Shown: in pieces, positions 46,301-58,300 of the stretch
How positions within the stretch are numbered: the stretch's first letter is position 1
Layout: every line of letters begins with the position of its first letter
Assembly (NCBI GenBank): GCA_963921195.1
Contig: OY992536.1
Coordinates: 238,178,023-238,242,022, forward strand
Direction of reading: 5' to 3'
Origin: Pegoplata infirma
Taxonomy: Eukaryota > Arthropoda > Insecta > Diptera > Anthomyiidae
DNA length: 64,000 nt
Position numbers and translations under genes: made by a program
Notes under the pieces: model-generated
Told to the model about the DNA's origin: nothing
Databases searched by the model: none
Seen by the model: the letters and a program-made list of their open reading frames with translations, nothing else

Positions 46301-49300
46301 ACATTCTTCAGGGTTCTCTGAAAGATCTGTCTAAATGGGGAAGAGACTGTGGTCTGGGAGTTAATCCAAGTAACACAGAGCTTGTATTGTTTACAAGGAA
46401 AGGTAAGATTCCTGCATTTGATCCTATTCTCTGGACGACACTGAAATCACCTTCTCAGATGGAGCCAAGTATCTTGGAGTATTTCTAAATAGGAAGTTGA
46501 ATTTCAGGCGTAATATTGAGGAACGGGTGAGAAAAGCAACGATTGCGTTATATTCCTCTAAAAGGGCCATTGGAAAACGATGGGGTTTTAGCCCTCAAGC
46601 CGTTCATTGGATCTATACAGCAGTGGTGCCTCCAATTCTGCTGTATGGAAACATTGTCTGGTAGCCTGCTTTAGAAACAAAAGCGAACTGTGTCTTTATC
46701 ACAAAGGTACAGAGAATGGCGTCGATGGGCATCACTGGTGTTCTTCGTACTTCACCTACGGCTGCATTAGAAATCCTTCTTCACCTGATACCATTGGACA
46801 TATTGGGTAAGCAGTATGCGTCTACGTCGGCAATTCGGCTTAATAGCACGCTGCAATGAAGGAGCAGCGATTTTGACCATAGCACGATCTTGAAGAAGAT
46901 ATCAAAACCACAAAATGTGGACAGTGCTCCCTCTATGAGCCTTTTTGAGCTCCACTTTACCACTATGATGCCATTCAGGTAGTCTTGGATAGGGGACATT
47001 TCGGGAAGTGGAGCCACCATAAATTTTTACACAGATGGATCGAGAGACATCTCAGAGAATTGCAAAGCAGATGAGCTTGCAAGACTGGAAACTACCTTAG
47101 AGTTTCAACAGAATTGGAATGTGTTGGTATCCCTCTAGAAACTTGAAAGCAAAATCAAAACCTTTGTTCTGCGACGGAGGCTAATCAGAGATGGGCACAT
47201 GGATGGACATGTGAGACTACACAACAGATTTGGCATTCTCTTCATCAGAAGCGCCCAGAAGGCCTGTATCAAGGGCCTTGACAGATATCCGGCATTCTCT
47301 CTCTCTATATTTTTTAATTTTGTTAAATTCTAAATTTATAAAAAATTTCCCACGCTTTTGACAAGACAATTTCACAATCACATTTATTATGTTCTTTTTA
47401 ATTTCATAGTAGTATTTTTTTTTTCTTTATAAAGGTTAATTTATTTTTAGCAACTCCTCTTTTATTCATGAAAATCTATCATTATTTATTTTTTTTTTGT
47501 AACTATAATAAATAAATTAACCTGTTCTTGTTTGTTTTTTGTTTTTTTGCTTTATTTTAATTTATTACTTGTAAATTTAAATTAATTTGATTACTAATAA
47601 ATGATAATTTCCAATAAATATTTATACAACAACGTTCTTTGAAACGTTATGAACCGGAACCAACATAAAATTGCATCGAAATGTTTACATCAATTCAACT
47701 TTGATATTTTTTCCAATGCAACATCATCAGAAAATTAACAAAGCAAATACTGTTGGATGATTAAACGACATCGCCAAAGTCGTTGCTTCAGCAGCATAAG
47801 AAAAAATAATATCGAACAATTCAATTGTCAACCACAATATTGTTTAAACATAAATATTGAAGGTAATTCTAAACTTTGTAAATAACATTCAGAAGTCTTC
47901 AAAGTAGCATATTAAACAGCAGCATAAATAGATTTAAAATAATTTTGTATAGAAATCAAGTTTCTTTTTTATTTTGGATAGTTTTACCATGGAAGATAAC
48001 TGATAGAATTTTTATGTTTTGGATGCAGAAGTGTCCAATCATTAGCTTCAGAATTTTGTATAATTCAGAAAATATAATATTGAAATTCAAAAAAGCTCAA
48101 TTGAAATTCAATAAACCCCATAGAAACTCAGAAAAGCCCAACCAACTGAAATTGAGAAAAGTTAAAATGCTCAATTCAGAAAAAAAAAATAATCTAAAAA
48201 AAAATAATTTTTGCAAATTTTGATTGAAGTTTAGAAAATGTAAATTGAAATTCAGAAAAGCTCAATTAAAATTCAAAAAAATCCAATTGAAATTCAGAAA
48301 AGCCCAACTGAAATTAAGAAATAATGGTCAATTGAAAATCAGAAAAAATCAGTTCAAATTCATAAAAGATCGATTGCTTTTCTGAATTTCAATTATGATT
48401 TCTTAATTTTAATTGGGGTTGGGAAATCTGAAGATCAATAATTTCCGAAATTCAATGGAAAGTTATAGATTTAAAATTTCAAGTTCCTAAGACCATTAAT
48501 TTAGGAAAACAATTAAGTAAGCACCCACACTCAAAAAAAATAAGCACCCACACTCAAAAAAAACTCAAAATTCTGTTTTAATTTTTAAATTAATAAAAAT
48601 TATTTATTATTCGACCTTTAAAATTCTATTTTTGAGAAAGATTTCTTACGCGAGTAAGATGTTCACTGCTTTTGTTGTATTCCTTCTTATTCATAATATG
48701 AACAGAAGTGAGGCGTGCTATCCCTTTGTTTAAATTCTGTTTTAATTTTTAAATTAATAAAAATTATTTATTATTCGACCTTTAAAATTCTATTTTTGAG
48801 AAAGATTATTCTAGCTCAAGGTCATATTTCTTTTACTAATCGTTACGATGATATTGTCAAAGTCAATTTGCTAAATACTCTTGATAATGGAATTTGACGA
48901 ATTCCGAAACACGTGTCGAGTAAGTCTTGCAAAATGACTAAACCAATCAATTTAAAACAAACAACTTTATAAAAAGTTTCTTGAAAATTGTTACTTTGAC
49001 AATATCATCGTAACGATTAGTAAAAGAAATATGACCTTGAGCTAGAATAATCTTTCTCAAAAATAAAAACTCAAAATGTTAGCAAAAAAAACTGTAAACC
49101 TACAAGAAAATTTGCTGATTTTAAACCCACAATTTTTTTGGTAAAGTTAGCAAACATGTTTTGCCAAAAATTAGTTAACTGATTTTTTTTATTTCAACTT
49201 ACAAGGGAAGTCTCCCTAGTGTCACCCGCGGATCTTTATGGAATTGGTTTTATTTTGTAGATCAGAAAAAATAAAGGTACACGTATTCTTTTTTAGCGGC

Positions 49301-52300
49301 CAAAATTCATATTTAGGGGGTAAAAAGGAGGGGGGAAGACAAGGCCATTTTTCAGTTTTTTTTGTTTATCTCCTATATTATGCAAATAAACCTAGTCATG
49401 TTACATACCAAATGAAAGGTCTTTGGAAACCCTATCTACGTGTGATAAGAACGTGTCCAAACATGCAAAACTTTTATATTGAGTAAAATACCAACATTTT
49501 AGGATATAGGTATTTTTAATACCTTTAACCTGATACCACCTGATTAATTTTGTTTAAATAGGCGTAAATCGTAAAAAAACCAAGGTTGGCAATCGAAACG
49601 AATAACGGTATCGATATCGGTATTGGTATCGTTTTTTTTTATTCACGGTATTACCGATACCGAAACGTCGATACTGGTACGTACCGGTATTATCGAAAAA
49701 AATGCTAAAAATATAAAAAACCGCATAAAAACTTAAATTTTTTTTTTTTTCAATTTTAAAACTAAACACGTATTTCCGTATTTATTTTTATCATTTTTGC
49801 TAAAATACCCTTTACAATGTGAACAAAATTAAAATAGCGTTTTTAGGGAGTCGGCGGGGACGTTGCCGGACCACACCTACAAAAGGGGTCGGGCCGAGAA
49901 AACTGTAATTTTCGTATTTCCTTGATCAAAGTGCCGGACTTTGAAGTTATTCTGACATAAAAATGTTTCATTTATTTAACAGTAGAGAACACCTTTTTCA
50001 ACAAAATATTTATGTATGAAAAAGGTGGAATTTCGGTAAATGTGGTTACGAATGTTAAGTCTCATCTTTCTGCAATTAAAAAAAAATATCCCACTTGACC
50101 ACCGCAATTTATATGTATGTCCATGAAATGCAATGCAAATCAGCACAGAAATTGTTTCAAGCTAAAACAAAAATTTACCATTTTTTTATTTTCGGCTTTT
50201 AATTTTTTTGATTATTTTTAAATTTTTGTAGATTTATTTAGATTTAATTTATCATCAAATTCCACTAATTTGAATTATTTTGAAATTATTTATTTTTAAA
50301 ATAATGAAAGAAATTAATAAAATAGCAAATAAATCTAAACGTTAAGATTATATAAAAAGTTGAAATGCAGACTTTTCTGGGATAACGGCACATTGAAAAT
50401 TTGTTTGACAAGATTTTTGAGATCAGCGGGTGCTAATTACTTTAAAAAGGTACCTTTTTCAAAAAAAAAGAAAAATAAAATTGAGTCTTGGTCCAAAATA
50501 AGTTAAGAAAAGTAAAAAGAACATGTAAAAAAAAGTAAAAAAGTTAAATTCGACTTAGCCGAATCCATGAATACCCTCCACAGTGCCTTTTTAAAGTGAT
50601 TGTTAGTTTTCTAACGTGAAAAAAATTAACAATTTTGATTAGAAATATTTTATTTTGAGTAAAAATCTTTTTTTTAGTCATTTTTGAAAAAAAAAATTAC
50701 AACATTTGTTTGTTTTGAGTTTAAAATTTTTTCGAGTGTAAGTTTTTTCTGTTTAATTGTAAAATTATTTGTGAGTGACAACAATAATTTGTAAAATAAT
50801 TATCTGACTCTTCAATGTTTTTAAAGCTGGTTTAACGGACTTTTCAACACGTGAGCTAAAGGTGAAACCAATTTGAAATTCACGGTTTTGCTAAATATTT
50901 TTGAACCACGATGTCCTCGAAATATCAAAAAAAAATCCTTGGGCACCCACATCGCGGATTAAATACAAATCTTCAAAAACCTAAACTATACTAAGGGGTT
51001 CAGAAAGTTTCTATTGATAGTCTAAATGACTCCAAACAAATTTCGTGAAAATCAATATTTTTCCTCTGCTCCCGCATAGCGGTTGAAGTATGACTTTTTT
51101 TGGAAATTTTTACTTAATCCACGATGTGGGTGCCCAAAGATTTTTTTTGATTTTTATGAGACAAATTTTCTATTAAATATTTTTTTTTTTTTTTTGGAAA
51201 AAACATGGTTTTTTTGGAAAAACCGTTTCAATACCGGTACGTACCGGTACCGAAGGAAAAGGTTTTTGGATACCGGTATCCGATACCAAAACTGTGTTTC
51301 GGTATTGGTATTGGTACCGGTATTCATATTAAGGGTTTTGAAACGGATAACGGTATTGAAAATATATCGATTGCCAACATTGTAAAAAACTGAAAACCCG
51401 AGTAAAAAAGTTTTTATATAGTTGTATATAATTTTATAAACATCATATATGATTATATAGAATTATATAGAATTATATAGAATTTGGTGCGAAAAATGAG
51501 TCGATAAAACCATATAAAATTTTATCAATGTTACTTATGTTTTGATAAATTTTTTATATAATTTTATGCAAAATTTGGATCCCTATTTTTATATAACAAC
51601 AGCAAATTTATATAATCAAATATAATTATATACAACTATATCAAATTATATAAAACAATTTATAATTTTATAAAGTTATATAAAATTATATCAAGTTTTA
51701 TATAAATAATAAAATTTTGTTTTAATTATATAAAATTATATATAATTTTATGTAACTTTATATTGTTTTATACAGTTTTATACAATTTTATATATTTTTA
51801 TATAATTACATCTGATTATATAATTTTGCTATTATTATATAAAAATAGGGGTCCAAATTTCGCATAAAATTATATAAAAAATTTATAAAAATATAAGAAA
51901 CATTGATCAAATTTTATATAGTTTTATCGACTCATTTTTAGCATCAAATTCTATATAATTCTATTTAATCATATATGATGTTTATAAAATTATATACAAC
52001 TATATAGGAACTTTTTTACTCGGGAATGGTCAATTTCACCTCATACAAATCGACCCCCCTGAAAATGAGTTTGGGCCGCTAAAAAAAAATACGTGTCGAA
52101 TTAATTTTCGTTCTTAACAACATATCCAAATTTCATGAAGATTGTTCCCTTGTTAGTTCATACACATTTGAGGACCCCCTTGGGTTCGGATCTGATAGGT
52201 CCAGACCTCGATGGCCCTAGACCTAGTTGGGTTCCTTAAAAATCGTCATAGTTTTTGATCCAAAATTTGTGTTCGTTTCGCTCTACCTTGCTTAGTTTTT

Positions 52301-55300
52301 GAGTTGGGTTCCTTAAAAATCGTCATGGTTTTTGATCCAAAATTTGTGTTCGTTTCGCTCTACCTTGCTTAGTTTTTGAGATACGTGATTTTAGGGGACC
52401 ACTGGGGTTTTGAGAATTAAAAAGCTCGATAACTTCAAAACTATTACTCGGATAGCTTTTGGTTATTTTGCGGTTATTGTACTTGTTGAGGGCCACAAAA
52501 ATGCTTTTAGACTTTTTGTTGGATCGGCAATATTTACCGAGATATGAGCATTTAAAAATTTTCGGGAATGCTAACTTTTTTGGATCCAAACATGTGAAGA
52601 GGACCAAAAATGGCCTCCATTTTACTCTATCTGGCTTAGTTTCCGAGATAGCGCAATTTTAATTTTTCTTAAAAAAATTACAATTTATTTTTGCTAATGT
52701 TAGCAAAAAAGCTTGTAAAAATTTGGTCAACTCAATTTTAAATTTAGCAAAAAAAAATTAGTTCAAATCTTGTTTAAAATTGCTAATGCGCTTAATGAAG
52801 TTTACAAGATATTTTTGCTAACATGCTAATTTCAAATAAAAATTTGCTAAAGGTTAGCTTACTAGCATTAGCAAAAAAAATTTGTAAATCTACTAAGGTA
52901 TTATTTTGAGAGCAAGTACATTGTTACCCCTTTTTAGCCACTGAGAATCAGAATTTCCTAAAAGTATTTTTTCAGAATGTTTTGTTTCGATGAACGATTC
53001 TACATTCCAAAAATCAAGTTCTCTGATAATTCTATTCTTTGACCAAGTTAACCCTCTAACTTCCGTTTAAAGGGGTAATTTTTGTCATTTTTAAAATAAA
53101 TATATAAACATTTATAAAAGAAGGCAGTTAGAGGGTAAAATTGTTCTACGAATATTTTGTGCATTAAAATTCACTCGGGGTCATCAAAGACTGGAAGTTA
53201 TCGCACTATTTGCGATTGTTTAGCATACAATGATCTTACTTGCATTTCGATTTATACAGCTAAACCTAAATCTGTTACAGAAGGTTAATTAATTCAATCC
53301 AAATAATTGCAATCTTATGTTAAACTTAAAATAACTATTTCCTTATAAGAACTTTTTTTATAAGATCTATATTTTCTCAAACAAAAAAAAGGTTGGATCT
53401 CATTGTTCTCAAACCTTAACAAAAGGCTAAAAAAAAAAAACTAAACAATTTTGAATATTATTATTATTATTTACCTAAAAAAGCCATTTATGTTTATTTT
53501 AAAGGTCATTTAAATCGAAATATTTTTGCTTGTTTAATAAAGCAGAAAATATACTCGTACTATTACTTGTTGGATAATTTTCCATAGAAAAAAAATATCA
53601 TATCTATGCTCTAGCACGCAAATGTTGGGAAGACGTTGCAGCTAGTCACGATATAAGAAAAAGTCGTTTTCAACATTTTAGTCACCAAGTAACAACAACT
53701 GAAAAATAAAAAAAAAATATAAAAAAAAAACACTGTAAATAACAAACAACCTATTGTCAGTTGTAGTTTAAATCGTAATCGATGCAGACTTGCTGTTTTT
53801 TGCTAGGAGCATCTGTTTTTCAACACACTTTAACATTTAAAGAATAGTCTGTCGTCTTTAGTGAACAACAAAAAAAAACTGCCCCATAGCTTTAATATTA
53901 ACATTACAAGGCGACATTCAAACTTACAACAAAAAAAATCAAAAAAACTAATCAATGCAATTCTAAGTTGTAAAATGCATATGTTTTAAATACTTTTATA
54001 TATCCCAGCAAACAAATTGGCTGAATATATATTAGAATATTAACTCAATATCTAAAATTAATTTGGGCTAGACACAAAAGATCAATTCAATCTCTGCTCT
54101 TCGTTTTCAATCCAATTTTATATTTAAGGAGGATAAATGGTACAGCATTAATAGCATTTGAAAGATCTTTCATATGTTCCTATATTCTATTTGAGTATAT
54201 TTCTAGTTCGAGGCTAAAAAAAAAATTATGGAATATATGGTATATAGCAATGGTTCCCAAACTTTGATTCTCGCCCCACTGGGGGGTAATTTGAATGCTT
54301 CAGGGGGGCAACGAGCAAATTGTTTAGATTTTTTTTTTGTTAAAAAACTAAAAAAATATTTATTTTAGTTAAATTATTTTGTTGGTTGTTGAAAACTTTT
54401 GCTAAAAACTTTGTTTAAAAGATAATTTTAACAAAAAGTTTGCTTAACTACAAGTAAATTTTGAATTTTAAATCAATTTTGAAAAATTTACACATTTTTC
54501 TTGAGTGTAGGGGGGACATTTTGGGCTTTTTAACTTAAAAGTGGGGCATGGCCCAAAAAAGGTTGGGAACCATTGGTATATAGTATACCAAAAAGCCCTA
54601 TTTTTACTCTTAAAATGAGAATTTTTAAAACTGTACTTCAGAAGTTTTTTTTTTTCGCTAGAGGATCCTATAGTCCAAATTGCAAGTTTCTAGGAGTATA
54701 AGTTTAGAAGATGATAAATGTACCGAGTTGCCCCATTTCCCCTTCAAAAAAGCTCTTTTTGCACAATGTTTTTTCCGCGAGAGGATCATACACCCAAAAA
54801 AAAAACGTGGGTATTCAATACTAAAAATGTTACTAATGAACTAATTTTTTAGTCCAAAATGATCTAGTGCAGGCGTTGGTAATCAATACTAAAATTTTTT
54901 ACTAATATTATTCAAAACCAGTAAAAATTACTAATTTTAGTACTTTGAAGATACTAAAAAACTACCGTACTACTGGTAATTAGTAACTTATTAGTAGATT
55001 TTGGTACCAAATCACTTACTAATATTTTTACTGCAGAATTATTTTGAGTGTATAGTTCAAATTTGAAGTTTCTGGAACCATTAGCTCAGAAGATACAAAA
55101 TGTTACAAATTGTCCTAATTTCACATTTTTTACCCTTTTAGCAGGGGAATATTCAAAAAAAGTACTTATTTCGGCGAGAGGATCCTATAGTTAAAATTTG
55201 AAGTTTCAAGGACCATTAGTTCAAACTATAGAATATGTACCAAATTGCCATAAATTGCCCTAAATATGTTCAGCAGATTCAAAATTGAACTACTTTCCAC

Positions 55301-58300
55301 ATTTTCTCCATAAAAGGGATAAAAGGGTAAATTTTACAAAAGTACTTCTTTCAGAATGTTATTTTCGCGAAAGGATCCTTTTAAAAAAAAGCGTTTCTTA
55401 GAATGTTTTTTGCCAGAGGACCTTATAGTTCAAAATTAAGTTTCTAGGAATATTAGTGTAAAAGATACAAAATGTACCAAATTGCCTTTTTTACCCCTTT
55501 TTCTCCCCTTAGAAGCGGAATTTTCAAAAAAGTACTACTTCTAGAATGTTATTTCCGCGAGAGCATCGAGCAGTCCAAATTTCAAGTAAGTAGGACTATA
55601 AGTTCAGCGGATACAAAATTGCCCTACTATTCCCCTTTTTCCCCTTTTAAAACGGAATTTTCAATAAAGTACCTTTTTTCAGAATGTTATTTCCGCGAGA
55701 GGATCGTACAATCCAAACTTCAAGTATCTAGGACCATTAGTTTAGTTTTCTCCCGTAGAAGTAGAATTTTCAAAATAGTACTTCTTTTAGAATATTAGTT
55801 CCTTGAAAGCATCGTACAGTCCAAATTTTATGTATCTAGGACCATTATATCATCAGATGCAAAATTGCCTTACTTTCCCCCCTTAGAATTCAGTAAATTC
55901 AAAATTGCCGTACTTTTCCCTTAGAAGCGGAATTTTCAATAAAGTATTTCTTTAAGAATGTTATTTCCGCGAGAAAATCTTACAGTTAAAATTTCAAGTA
56001 TGAGATGTCTTTGACTCTCATCAAAGACAGTAGCGTATCCAACTCTATTGATTCTTTGGAGCATCGTCAAAACATTGTTCTACCGATATTACCATGGCAG
56101 GTACTCTGCTCAGATGGTTGAACTTATCTCTGAGAGTCAGGTGCACTGTGAAAAAATCGTATTGAGTTTAAAAATGTTATCGTGTTAATGCGAAATGTAA
56201 TGACACGGACGGTAATGCGGAAGAAATTTTGACAGTCGTATAATACTAGAGTTGTCAACCGATTAGGAATAGTTCGATTAATCGATCAAACAAAACCAAA
56301 TTCTTGTTCGATTAATTTAAAAATGACGATTTTCGAATAACGAATAAATCGATTAATTTATGTCAATTAATCGAACAATTATTTTTTTTATGCACCCCAA
56401 CTACAGTATCGAAATATCGGTCTAGGACCCCATAAAGAATTTATATTAGTGATCAGTGATCGATTCTAAGACATTAGCGATGTCCATCTGTGGAGGGCAC
56501 GATACATTCAGCTATACTCCTGAAGTTTGGCACGATTATGTGTTATGGTCATGGGCTAGTTAAGTTCTGTGGCAATGCGGACGAGGGGAAATTTTCCCCC
56601 TTAAAGACCTTAAAAAGAGCTTTACTCCTGAAAGAGCTATACTCCTGAAGTTTGGAACGATTTGTCTTATAACACTGTGCAACAAATTTTGGGTCATCGC
56701 ATTGAGCCTCAATGCCTTCAACGCCATATGAAAGTAGACCATCAAGTCGACAAAATCACCAAAGGGTTTTGCAAAGTCAGTTCGGATTTCTTTTTTATAG
56801 CCCACTGAAGTTTTCATTTTTTTGTCGAAGGCGTTTGGAAAAGGCCAAAAATACTACAATAAAAACACATCTGAGCTTCAAAATATGATTTGATGTCTTC
56901 AGTGAAATTTTATAGTGGTTCTTTTCTTAGAACATTTTAACCCTCTAGCTGCCATTATAAGGGGTCATTTAAGTCCTTTTTCAAATCCTAAACACAGAAG
57001 TCTAATAAAACGTCAATTTAGAGGGTTAAAATGTTCTACAAATATTTTCCTCATAAAATTTCACAAGGGGTTGTCAAATATTCAAAGTTTGTGCGACGTG
57101 TGCAAAGTGCTTAAAAAGGGTCAAGTAGAAATAATCAATGATTGTTATTTTTTTTTACCAAAGCAGTGTTTAAAAATAACGACAAAAAACAGTGCAAATA
57201 TACTTTTGAGCTAAAAATGATGTTTTGATGTGTTTTATAAAATTTTATGATGATTCTTTTCTTTGACCAAATTAACCCTCTAGGTCCCATTTTAAAGGGT
57301 AATTTTTGTCCTTTTTTAAAAGAAATACAAAAAAGTCTCTAAAAAAGGCAGTTAGAGGGTTAAAATGTTTTACAAATATTTTCTGCATTAAATTGTATTG
57401 GGGCACGTCTAAGACAGAAAGTTCGTCCAGCATATAGAAATTGCTTAAAAATTTTAAAGTATTTAATTTTTTTTTCGGCCCGAAATATAAAAAAAAAACA
57501 AGTAAAAAAGTTAAATTCGACTTTGTCGAATGTATTGATACCCTCCACATTGTAGAAAAATTTATTTGAAAAAAAAAAAAAAATCCGCGAAAAAAAATTT
57601 TGATAAAAAAAAAATTCGACGAAAATGTTTTTTTTTTTAATATGTTTGTACTTGTTTAAATACCATTCGGTGATCAATTCTGTTCACATGTGTCAACCAG
57701 CAACCGAATTAAAGCATTTTGTGTTTTTATGTTATGTCGAGCCCTTTTTTTGACTCAAAAGAGGTCTTTTCCCCATCTAATTTTTCTTCGTCCTCAAATA
57801 TATTTTTGCTCCACCAACAAATTTCCGCTAGAACGGCATGACGCGAATTTTTCCCAAGATATCTAAAATGGTGATCACGACCAAAGTATTAAACAGATAA
57901 AACAGATATATAAGACTTAGCATATTTACTTGTTGTTTCCCTAAGTAGTTTGGTATTGCATTTGAGCGAAATCGGTTCAGCGGTTCAAAAGTTATGAACG
58001 AAAATGTAAGAACACCTCGAAAACTGTGGTACATTCAACATAGCCTAAAAACACAAAATGCTTAAATTCGGCTGCTGGTTGACAAATGTGAACAGAATTG
58101 ATCACCGAATGGAATTTAGACAAGTACAAACATTTTTTTTTTACAAAAAAAAAACATTTTCGTCAATTTTTTTTTTACCAAAAAATTTTTTCGCGGATTT
58201 TTTTTTCTTAAAAAATTTTTTTTTTGTTTTTTTTTTTGCAAATAAACTTTTTTACATTGTGGAGGGTATTAATAAATTCGACAAAGTCGAATTTAACTTT

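Larger units (their letters stand above)
49064..52914. mobile_element. Composite inverted-repeat element
   Basis: Left CTCAAAATGTTAGCAAAAAA and right GTATTATTTTGAG with GCAAAAA blocks form outer arms. ACACGTATTCTTTTTTAGCGGCC (49280-49302) is inverted at 52074-52097. It resembles the 23139-23794 family at the tips. Two other elements (49581-51382 and 51397-52024) sit inside it. No TSD identified. Confidence 0.5.

Noticed and set aside
53759..53791. Plus-strand initiator TCAGTT with AGACTT at +28
   Set aside because: DPE matches at 5 of 6, no GC island and no gene downstream; such pairs are expected by chance in a window this size.
55472..55798. 108-codon frame with repeated ECYFRE words
   Set aside because: Translation of the 130-bp minisatellite.
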